This document shows positions 8,835 through 16,754 of a stretch of 16,754 nucleotides of DNA, one piece after another. Below the pieces are notes generated by a model. That model did no database searches. It was not told where the DNA came from and saw only the letters and a list, made by a program, of their open reading frames with translations. The position numbers and the translations under genes are program-made. How positions within the stretch are numbered: position 1 is the stretch's first letter; each line of letters begins with the position of its first letter. The DNA comes from Podila epigama (taxonomy: Eukaryota; Mortierellomycota; Mortierellomycetes; Mortierellales; Mortierellaceae): the NCBI GenBank assembly GCA_015679605.1, contig JAAAVE010000400.1:3611-20364 (forward strand), given 5' to 3'.

Positions 8835-11800
8835 CTATCGCGTTCCACGCTTGTTTCTTCTGTTCTGGGGCGATGGAGGCTCCATGTCCACCTGCTCCTC
8901 AATCTCCTCCGCCATGATGACTTTGGCAGCCCGCAGACGCCGTCGTTTGGGCTTTTGTGGCACCTCCACCGTCTCTAGTTCCACCGTCTCTAGTTCCACC
9001 CTCACTGGTTCCACTGTCTTTGGTCCCACTTTCTCTGGTCCCTCTGATTCTGGCTCCATTGATTCTTGTTCCCTAGCCTCTGCCAAAGCTTCCTCTAACC
9101 CTGTCACGACCAATTCTGAATTTACAGCTCCAGCCTCATAGTGCATCGTCGACAGATTGTCTAGGGTCGTCTCTGGCGTGTCCTTCCTCGGCGGTGGCGT
9201 CCATTGGCGAGTTTCACTGCCGCTGTCCATACCATACTCGGAGCTCATCTCTATGGCATCGAAAAACGCCTCAGAATCTTGATAATCGGGCAAGAAGACA
9301 TCGTCTTGATTGGGGTCCTTTTTCGGGGAGAACGGCTCTAAGACAGGGTAATGTGGAATGCTGGGTGACAATGACGCACCCACAGAGGTAGGTACCTCAT
9401 CATTCATTGAGCAAGGGCCGTCTTCTTGATGGAAGACCTTTTCCTGTGAGAGAGGGCCAAAGTTGGGGAAACACGGCGTGCTGGGCGACAATGACGTTTC
9501 CGAATGAATGGATATTACATCGTTCATCGATCGAGCATCGTGGTCAAGGCTGAGGGATCTGGAGGCCGACACCTGAATCGATTCTGGGGACGGCGATGGA
9601 GACCTGGATGGCATACAATCTTCCAAGGTAGGATACTGTGACACTGGTGAGAGAGACCTCTTCTCACGGATTAGTGCCATCCCAGTAGACGTCGGGGCAT
9701 CCTCTTTGCTCATCACATTCGCATTGTCATCTGCGCTCCCCACGCTAGAGTAAACCGCGGTGTCCAAGGTCACTGATGTTCTCTTTCGCTTTGTAGGTCT
9801 TGCACTGAAGTCTTTACTTGAGACAGAAATGGCATCGCTGCTGTTGCTTTTGCTGCTTCCGATGGCGTCCAGACTGGTGCTGGTGCGACGATGGACAATG
9901 TGTGTGCCAGTCACTTGTTCGACATTTGATTCCCCTGACGTTGGCACGGCACTATCATCAGCCGATTCCTGTGCACCAGTTGAATCAACAGAGACTCGCC
10001 TGTGTTCCAAAACCATGGGTCCCTCTTGGTCCGACTCGGCAGTACTTCTCTGAACATTTTTAGCTTTTCTCATATTCGTCCTAGTCGCGCGGTGTTCAGT
10101 AAAAGCCCCTGTTGCAGCATCCTCATCGTGCTCAATGGTACTACGTAATGCTGTATCTATTTAGGCCAAACACGGTCAGTATACCCAGGTTTTGTTTTGC
10201 TATAATGTCTACAATGTCATGACACATCTCTTTTTGCGTTTTTGCACAACTGTTACATGCGCAGAAGAGTTGAGAACTTACCCGTTGTCTGCTGTTGCGC
10301 TTGGCTGGTAACCGTTATGTCATGACTGACAATGAACCGACCTGACAATCCCAACCGCTTTAACACTTGCGAGACTGATAGTTTTGAGGACCCATTGTCA
10401 TCTGTCGGAGGTCCCTCGTCGTCTTCGAAATTTCCTTTCATGCCTCGTATGGCCTCTCCGACTTGGTTGACAAGACCCTGGCATCCACACGACTGAAGCC
10501 CTACAGTGTTTGGAAACATTGGCGCAGAAGCCAACCACCCTCCCCATGTCGAAAGAGCTGACTCACACTCCCGGTTTCGTTTCTCGAGCTGCTGAATATA
10601 CTCTTGTTTGGAAGCAAGGATAGCGCAGTGTGTGGAATCATTCTGACCATTACTCTTTAGCACAGAGAAAAGCTCTTGTTGAAACTGGAGCCGATTGCGA
10701 AGCGATAACAATTGCAGCCGAAGCTCCCTGACCTCTTTCCGAAGTGCTTCGAGCTCTTTGACCTCCTTCCGAAGTGCTTCGACTTCCTTGTATTGCTCCC
10801 ATGGTGGTAGCATCTCGACCATTTCCTTGAGCATTTGTGACACCTTCAACCGGTCTTGTGATGGCATAAGCACGTTCACTTCTTCCTGAAGCAGTTTGAT
10901 CTTTTCTTCTTGTTCCTTCATGGTCGTCAGGACATTGGCTCCGCCCTGGAGAATCCTGGTGATTTGATGCATATCAATGCCCTTGGCATGCTCCTGAAGA
11001 GTGCGAACTTCTTCAGCCCTGGCTCGGAGTATATCGAGATCGTTATCCTTCAAATGTTCTTGAAGAGTACGAACCTCTTCCGCCCTGGCTCGAAGCATAT
11101 CGACATCGTTATCCTTCAGTTGCTCTTGAAGAGTGCGAACCTCTTCTATCCTAGTTCGAACCTCTTCAACCTTAGCTCGAAGCGTATCGAGATCGTTATC
11201 CTTCAGTTGTTCCTGAAGAGTGCGAACCTCTTCTGCCCTAGTTCGAAGGCAATCGAGGTCAACACCTTTGACTTGTTCTTGAAGACCTCGAACCTCTTCT
11301 GCCCTAGTTCGAAGACTGTTGAGATCAACACCTTTGACTTGTTCTTGTAGAGCTTGAACCTCTTCTACCCTGCTTCGAAGCATATCGAGGTCCTTTGTTT
11401 TCTCTCGAAGTATCTCTCCCTCTCTTTCTGCTTCTCGGAGCTCCTCCAGCACCTTGAGTCTCTGATCCCGTTCCTGAAGTAACGTTGCAAAAGAGACCTT
11501 GTCGAAAGAGTCCGCAGGCGGCTGACTAGATTCGAAAGAACTAGTGGAGATTGAGGGTGTATCAAGTATCCGTCCATCATTGTCTTGGCTGCATCGGACC
11601 GGCGTCTCTTCGTAGATAGTGGCGACATCACTGGCGGTTGAGGCGAACCGGAGCGACTGCTGTGTTTCGTCATAGTCTGATCCAGACGGGTCTACGTTGA
11701 CAATCACTGCAACCTGAGAGTTTCTTGACCGGTCCTCAAAATTGTTCTGGAACAGCTGCGTCAGTTTGGCATGGCGGTACGGTACCGGCATAGGGTTCTA

Positions 11801-13713
11801 TTAAACAACGCATAACATGATTCAACCACCATCGTAAAACGGTCAGATTTTCATGTCATGTGAACTCATCATAGTCATCGTCATTGCATAGTATAAAGTG
11901 ATAGTGATACTATTACCTTTGGTCTTTGGTTCTGGTTTGTCTGAAGGACCTCCATACAGTGACCCAATACCATGAGGCTTTTATTGATATCGCCTGCCTC
12001 TCGTAGCCGTTGACCTGAACTGTGAGTGTTGCGTATGCGTTCTGAACCAGCCAGATCGACAAATGAAAGGCGAGAGAGTGAGGTCTTGCCCACAGCCGCA
12101 GTCTCGGAGGCACAGTTCCCAAACTGTGGCGTCTTGAGAATCTTGATGGTAAACACACAGTGACTCCGAGAGGAGGTCTTGTTGAGAAGCGTCGAGAATA
12201 CTTGTCTTTGCTTGAGTCCGGCTCGAACGACAAGAAGGGCCTCCTCCAGAGTCTTTACTTTTATCTCCTTGAGGCCATGGACGTACTTGTGTCCCGTGGA
12301 AATATCTTTTTTGAGGTGAAGGGCAGTTCTCTTTGGTTCTCCAATGGGTCGGCCAGACTCTGTCGTTTCCTGGCGAGGCTCCGTCAAGAGATCGTAAATC
12401 TTTTCAGCATAGATCTCAAAGCAGGACAGCCATACGGTATAGTCCATTCCTTCCGGCAACTTGATGACATTGGTGGTGTCGGCTGATAGAGCCTCGCGGG
12501 ATATGATGGGAGGAGTGGCAAGACCGGGCTGGAGTTTGAGTCTCTCGGCCATGTGCCTGAGCTTATTGTCGAGTGTTTTAATCCTCTTGAGCTGTTTCTT
12601 TTGTTCCCTGTCACGGGACACGCCGTTTCGATCTTCCAGTCCAGCTGGGTCGACCTTTTCAACGTCTTGGTACCCAATAGGTCGATACTGAGATGCTTCT
12701 CCAGAGTCCTGAACAAACTGATCGATGGAGCTGAAAATGACAGCGAGCGACCTAGAGATGATCCCAGCTTGAGAGCCATCGCCAGATCCGTGGACAGTAT
12801 GAGACTTTCCCGAGTTGCTGGCTCCGTAGGCGAAGATGAGTCCGTTGGAATTATCCTGAAGGAAAAGAGGTTCCAGCATCGGTAAACATGACTCTTCAAA
12901 CACATGTCGCTGTGCTGCCTCTGGGCCAAAGAGTTTTGTGAATTTGAAAAATACTGGCTTCCTTGATTTTAACTATCAATGTTAGAAAAGGATCGACGTG
13001 CGTTAATACAATGGTCTACGGGGACACAAGCAGGGTGGGGGGTGTCTAAAAGATTTGTTAGTCACATCTGTTAGGCACGAACCTCCTCGGGCGGGCTCAT
13101 GCGGACTTGGGTATCGCTAATGATCTCGAGATATCCTGGATTTGAACTTGATACTGGATCTGGTTTAATCCTCAAGAATGTCTGAACCATCAGATGTTAG
13201 TCGTCACTTGTGATGTAACATTCGCTCGAAGCATAAAATGAAGAACCCAGTGACCACACGCACACGCACACACACACAAACACACACTCTCTCTCTTACC
13301 TTGATTGGCTCTACGCGAGTCTTTCCTATTTGATCCGCGGGGGGCGGTGACTTCATTTCCACATCAGTTGTGGTTTCTGTTGTCGGCTCTACGATGTCTG
13401 ATGCACTAGATGAAGTAGGAGTTCCAGGAGAGGGCGAAGGCGGGAGTGAGAGGTCACTCAAGGACAGCCGAATGTCTTTGCGTGGTGGGAGCTTTGCTTT
13501 TGTGAATGAAGAAGAGACTCGGTGAAGTTTCGAGGGTGACTTTGATATCAGCTTCTGATCCTTTCGAGGAGGTGATACCGAGGAAAGTTGATGGTTCTTG
13601 ATGGGAGAGGGAGGCACAGGTGACTTGACCTTTTTGGTCGGTTTGAGGAAGAGGGAGTTGTGGCGAGGAAAAGTCGGTGTGCTGGTTTGACTTATGCGTG
13701 CTGTCTTGTCCAT
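8835..13713 (-). CDS. Kinesin-6 family motor protein (MKLP2/KIF20-like)
   Basis: Five exons on the minus strand: 13300-13713, 13083-13181, 11917-12972, 10282-11797 and 8835-10156. They sum to 4407 nt and 1468 residues with all phases closing. Residues 1-138 are disordered and Ser/Pro-rich with many SP/TP sites, as in Cdk-regulated mitotic kinesins. The motor spans about 139-580: P-loop GASNSGKS (221-228), FEIYAEKIYDLL (356-367), switch I SSRSH (438-442), switch II DLAGSE (477-482), then HAKLTQLFQ. An insert of about 85 residues between the IFSSIDQF helix and FEIYAEK sits where KIF20-type kinesin-6 motors carry their long loop 6. Residues about 625-900 are coiled coil with 22-residue repeats. 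The tail (about 1029-1468) is Ser/Thr/Pro/Glu-rich with basic patches (TKRKR, PKRRRLR) that may be nuclear signals. Kinesin-6 acts in the anaphase spindle midzone and cytokinesis. The start at 13713 is the first in-frame ATG after a stop at 13828-13830; its context is weak, so an extra 5' exon is possible. The donor of exon 2 (GTTCGT) is unusual. Confidence 0.9.
9300..9533 (-). repeat. About 40-residue imperfect tandem repeat in the kinesin tail
   Basis: Residues 1237-1276 and 1277-1314 share the pattern SMND, then SLSPS, a Pro and aromatic cluster, and a Gln/Asp-rich end. A third, more diverged copy (SLSPVSQYPTLED) lies at residues about 1196-1208 (9618-9656). These may be repeated short linear motifs for phosphorylation or partner binding. 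Confidence 0.6.
11003..11353 (-). repeat. 66-bp coding tandem repeat in the kinesin coiled coil
   Basis: Five 22-residue units of the form TLQEQLKDNDLDTLRARAEEV plus R occupy residues 672-693, 694-715, 716-737, 745-766 and 767-788. A seven-residue insert (TRIEEVR) splits them after the third copy. The repeat is also visible in the DNA as recurring 66-bp units. Twenty-two residues equal two hendecads (11-residue coiled-coil repeats) rather than three heptads. Confidence 0.85.
13259..13298. repeat. CA/CT microsatellite at the first kinesin intron donor
   Basis: An interrupted (CA)n run followed by (CT)n. On the minus strand the GT-AG intron begins GTAAGAGAGAGAG and runs straight into this tract. 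Confidence 0.65.
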
Positions 13714-14263
13714 ATGCGACCTTGGTGCAACGTCTGGAGGCCTATCTACCGAGGCCTTGTTCGGGCGAGAAAAGTTGAGAACAGGCGCCCTTGAAGTTAA
13801 CAGTGTAATGAAGTCATTTTGTAAGTTTTATTATTTTTTCCAGTTTGTTAATTCATGAATGGCAAATGACTGGAGAGGGGGCATTGTTTTACCTAATATG
13901 GCGCGCCTGTTTTCCTGTCTTTGCCATTAGAGAGAGGGGATGCCACGATGAAGATTAGTGAAAGATGGATGGAGGATGGATGGATGGATGGAAGAATGAA
14001 AGAAAGGCAGAATGGGCGTAAAGGAATGGATGAATGCACAAAGATCTATTGCCCATGAACACAAGAGTACATGAACACAAGAGAAGAAGAGTATGTGGGG
14101 TCTACTTACTTTACACAACTTTTGCTAAGATTTTGCAAAGCCACAAGTGCTTAGGAACTTAGGAAGGTACGAAATACGTGTCAGTAGTATTTTCTCACAA
14201 AATTGATGGGAATCTGCAGTATGTTTGAAGCTAGCGAGTTATAAAAGATAACAAAGAACCTTT
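13714..14263. other. Kinesin 5' flank, no gene seen
   Basis: AT-rich sequence with a (GGAT)n tetranucleotide run at 13964-13991. On the minus strand a short upstream frame (ATG at about 13817) of six codons lies before the kinesin start. The kinesin frame itself stays open up to the stop at 13828-13830 without another ATG. Confidence 0.4.
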
Positions 14264-14511
14264 CTAACTTTTCTCCGTGAGTACATGGACTGAAGGAGGA
14301 GCGATAGAAACAGCCTTCGAAACGCCTTTACCATTTTTTTTTTGTTCATGGACCTGAGGTTCGGCGTTTTTCTCCATAAAAATATGAAAGGGCGCATTAA
14401 AACTTGCTCTATACAAACTAGCGTAGAACAGCAAGTCTGGAGTAAAAAGGGTGAATCCAAATCTTGATTCAAGCTTTTTGCTAAGGGCAGGAAATTGAAA
14501 TTCATTTTTGA
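14264..14511 (-). CDS. Candidate coding exon of an unrecognised minus-strand gene
   Basis: After a possible acceptor (TTAG ending at 14512) the minus strand stays open for about 82 codons to a stop at 14264. The predicted stretch (NEFQFPALSKKLESRFGF, then LFYASLYRASFNAPFHIF) is of balanced, not low-complexity, composition, unlike most chance frames nearby. I do not recognise the family. A start codon and link to the exons at 14855-15348 could not be established, and it may be non-coding. Confidence 0.2.
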
Positions 14512-14854
14512 CTAACTTATTTGTTTGTTTATTTGTTTTTATTGTTAGGCGCCGTAGGGAAACCCATATTTTGCCATGCATTCGACGCGTTCAGGCACGA
14601 GAAGGCAATAGAAGAGAAGAAAAAGAAAAAAAAGAGAGAGAACAATGGACCACATTTTAGACGATTTCCATGTTGCACAAGGACACAAAGACAAGAGCAT
14701 CGACCTAAGAGGAATAGAGTGGGTAGGAGGAAGACATGTCGAGCAGCAATGAGAGACATGTTCCCTTGATGCTGGGACATGCACGTTGTGTACGTACATG
14801 TTGAATGTATTCAACAGCCCTACACATTTTGTTTTTTCTTTTCTTGAAAAGTAC

Positions 14855-15248
14855 CTGTGCTGTACATTCGATATTCGATGTGAGAGCCATGAATGAGACC
14901 AAAGTAGAGTAGAAGAGACTGTTGATTATCATTGTTGGTGGCTTCGTTCTCTGCGCCCACTCGTTTTTCTTCTCCCCCGCAATTAAAAATTGCAATCACA
15001 TCTTGAGGCACCATATTTGTGACTGCAGCCTGTGGGATTTAAGTGAGGTGCCCCATTGGCCCAAAATGGTCCAAAAGAAAGAGAAGCACTGACTGGCATC
15101 TCTTTCTGCTTTCTGTTCCAGCGTTTTTTGTTTTTTTTTTATGTTCTGTCGTCTGTCTGTCTTTGCTCTGTGTTTTTGTCTGTGCTCAAATCGACTGTTT
15201 GTCTGTTTGTCTGTCTGCCCTGTCTGCCCTGTCTGCCCTGTCTGCCCT

Positions 15249-15303
<55 letters not shown>

Positions 15304-15348
15304 CGTACAGTGCAGTTGCTTGACCACTCGTTTTTGAAGATGACCTCC
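14855..15348 (-). CDS. Candidate exon pair of an unrecognised minus-strand gene
   Basis: Two possible exons, 15309-15348 and 14855-15029, have usable borders (AACAG before 15348, donor GTACGT at 15308, CCACAG before 15029, donor GTACTT at 14854). They join in phase to give about 71 residues, including EVIFKNEWSSNCT, then AAVTNMVPQDVIAIFNCGG and LLLYFGLIHGSHIEYRMYS. The 279-nt intron would contain the GA/CT microsatellite, which fits the rule that such tracts sit in introns here. The family is not recognised, and the upstream and downstream exons were not resolved. Confidence 0.25.
15214..15249. repeat. Four-copy 9-bp minisatellite (TCTGCCCTG)
   Basis: Four exact tandem copies of TCTGCCCTG, directly preceded by CTGTTTGT-type repeats and followed by a long CT tract. 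Confidence 0.85.
15252..15300. repeat. (TC)n microsatellite
   Basis: An uninterrupted TC dinucleotide run of 49 nt, the longest perfect microsatellite in the window. It is likely to be length-variable between strains. Confidence 0.95.
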
Positions 15349-16360
15349 CTGTTCACAAAATTAAAAAGGTGATTGACATCTACTTTCAGCATATGAAAAT
15401 GTGAAAATACTGTGGTTGCAGCCATCCAGCCAGCCAGCCAGCCATCCATCCATGGCCCAGACCTTTTCTTTGACCAACTGTAAAACAACGTCCTTTTGAT
15501 TTGTAGCTCAGCCGTTTTGGCCAGCTGGCAAATAGAGCGATTGTCTTTTCTCCGGAGATCTAAACTCCATCCTTATTTGCATCCTTTTGTTTGGACAAGG
15601 CAGTCAGTCATTTGCCCATCTGCCTTTGTCGTGTCATTCTGAATGCGACAGCAATGCCGCATATTGGGACACAGGAACCAACCTATCCTTGCAGCCCTGC
15701 GCTCACCCAAAAGGGAAGGAGGACCGTGGACAGGCTGGGTGTCACTACTCTTCACACAAACACTTATACTCACACTCACACTCACAAATACAAATACAAA
15801 CACAAATTCAAAATATTGCAATATGTTTGAACGACTGGCAGTGCATGGGCTCAATCCATTTTGTTGGTTGGTTTTGGTCTCTCTTTATTTTCTCACCAGC
15901 TGAAAAAAATAAAATGTATCCACTTTATCCTCTTCTTCAATCCCTTTTTTTTATTTTTTTCTTCTCTTTCATTCATTCATTCTCATTCGCATTCAGTTCT
16001 TCATCCTTCATCCATCTGAATTCCCAGCTGCCCTCTCTTGTCAAAAACTCACATCACTTATCACCACTGTTTCTCACCCACCACCACCACCACCACCACC
16101 ACCACAAGAGGCAACCAACAACAAACAAGCAACGCCCATTAATATACCACGCCAAACCCTGCAGAATACGGTTTTAAAAAATTCATATCAACTAAACAAA
16201 CATCCTACGACCCCCCTTTTGCAGCATCCAAATACCTTGTTCTTCACTGTCCATTTGGAACAGCTTTTTTTGTCAACACTTCATTGATACCTTTACAACA
16301 ACACCCCGTCCTCAACTAAGCAAGCAAAAAAAGAGCCCAAAGCACAAAGTAACATACACT
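15349..16360. other. Intergenic: upstream region of the thioredoxin-fold gene
   Basis: No supported gene. It contains CCAG/CATC tetranucleotides at about 15421-15452, CACACT and CAAATA-type repeats at about 15768-15806, a pyrimidine-rich stretch at about 15940-16080, and a CCA trinucleotide run at 16081-16105. The last 200 nt before the ATG are AC-rich, like a fungal 5' leader. Confidence 0.45.
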
Positions 16361-16746
16361 ATGCCTAGCCCACCTTTGACAGAGACAGAGAAACTTCTCA
16401 TCGACTCATACACAAATATCCTCAACAAGCCGTTCGAGGACAAGTATGAGGACAAGTGGGACGACGAGGCCTTTGATCGAGCGGTCGACCACTTCAAGTC
16501 TCGTGCTCAGGAGATTGGTTTTGCTGACCCTTTTGAGCTCTTGTCCCGCTTCAAGATCGAATCCTATGAAACGATCCGCGCAGAGCTCAAGAAGGGTCCT
16601 GCACCTTGCTTCCGTCCTGGCTGGAAGAGCCCTATCCTCGGTACCCGGATCGATCCAAGCGTCATTGTTTCCCGTTGCGAGCATTTCTCGGGACCACGCT
16701 TCACAGGACGGGAGCGGATTGTTGTACTCGACTTTTGGGCATCGTG
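16361..16746 (+). CDS. Thioredoxin-fold (redoxin/TlpA-like) protein, first exon (3' partial)
   Basis: The first exon encodes about 128 residues and ends in phase 2 at a donor GTAAGT (16747), seven bases before the window edge. Residues 1 to about 100 form a mostly helical, charged N-terminal region (KPFEDKYEDKWDDEAFDRAV). Then come FSGPRFTGR and RIVVLDFWAS, the second beta strand of a thioredoxin fold, just before the usual W-C-x-x-C active site. The intron therefore interrupts the gene right at the catalytic motif, and whether the active-site cysteines are present cannot be seen. The family reduces disulfides or peroxides; the exact substrate is unknown. Confidence 0.8.
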
Positions 16747-16754
16747 GTAAGTTT

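Noticed and set aside
10910-11350. A 146-codon plus-strand frame with internal repeats
   Set aside because: It is the antisense shadow of the repeated kinesin coiled coil; the minus-strand reading has clear motor-protein continuity.
13920-13995. GGAT repeats as a possible CRISPR-like or telomeric array
   Set aside because: A plain tetranucleotide microsatellite with no spacers and no telomere unit.
15430-15560. Minus-strand stretch containing VGQRKGLG, resembling the thiouridylase MnmA/TRMU motif
   Set aside because: Only eight residues match. The flanks do not resemble the family and the reading continues into a CCAG/CATC tetranucleotide repeat, so it is most likely chance.
15587-16177. 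A 196-codon plus-strand frame with a His run
   Set aside because: It is made of translated microsatellites (CCA, TCATT, CACACT) and poly-pyrimidine DNA, shows no domain, and overlaps the probable promoter of the next gene.

Overview
This looks like nuclear DNA from a filamentous fungus. The genes are eukaryotic, with short GT-AG introns (79-764 nt here), a TATA box, Pol III tRNA genes with T-run terminators, and many A/T homopolymers and microsatellites outside exons. The mix of families (ThrE/Prm10-type membrane protein, Dug3 glutathione-degradation amidotransferase, sucraseferredoxin-like protein, kinesin-6, redoxin) is typical of fungi. The intron-rich structure and low-complexity spacers suggest an early-diverging lineage such as Mortierellomycota, but that placement is inference.

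Layout, left to right. (1) 2-706 (+): the last two exons of a ThrE/Prm10-like membrane transporter. (2) 886-1284 (-): two related class II (long variable arm) tRNA genes. One is a normal tRNA-Leu(UAA). The other has a UAU (Ile) anticodon and several defects. (3) 1681-3511 (+): a two-exon protein joining a thioredoxin-like [2Fe-2S] (Apd1/Aim32, 'sucraseferredoxin') domain to a C-terminal adrenodoxin-type [2Fe-2S] ferredoxin, behind a mitochondrial-presequence-like N-terminus. (4) 4254-4514 (+): a small secreted four-cysteine protein with a TATA box and a leader intron. (5) 4876-8220 (-): DUG3 in seven exons, one of only 18 nt, with reading phases that close to a 466-residue protein. (6) 8835-13713 (-): a 1468-residue kinesin-6 in five exons, with a long loop-6 insert, 22-residue coiled-coil repeats and a repetitive Ser/Pro tail. 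(7) 13714-16360: about 2.6 kb rich in microsatellites, holding only weak candidate exons on the minus strand. (8) 16361-16746 (+): first exon of a thioredoxin-fold protein that runs off the window.

No operon-like system, CRISPR array, transposon or viral gene was seen. Three genes concern thiol or iron-sulfur redox chemistry (the ferredoxin fusion, DUG3, the thioredoxin-fold gene), but they lie on different strands and nothing in the sequence links them. The most unusual items are the double-cluster ferredoxin fusion, the UAU-anticodon class II tRNA, the DUG3 microexon and the kinesin repeats. All exon joins were worked out by hand from splice motifs, reading phase and recalled family conservation. 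No search, alignment or transcript data was available.
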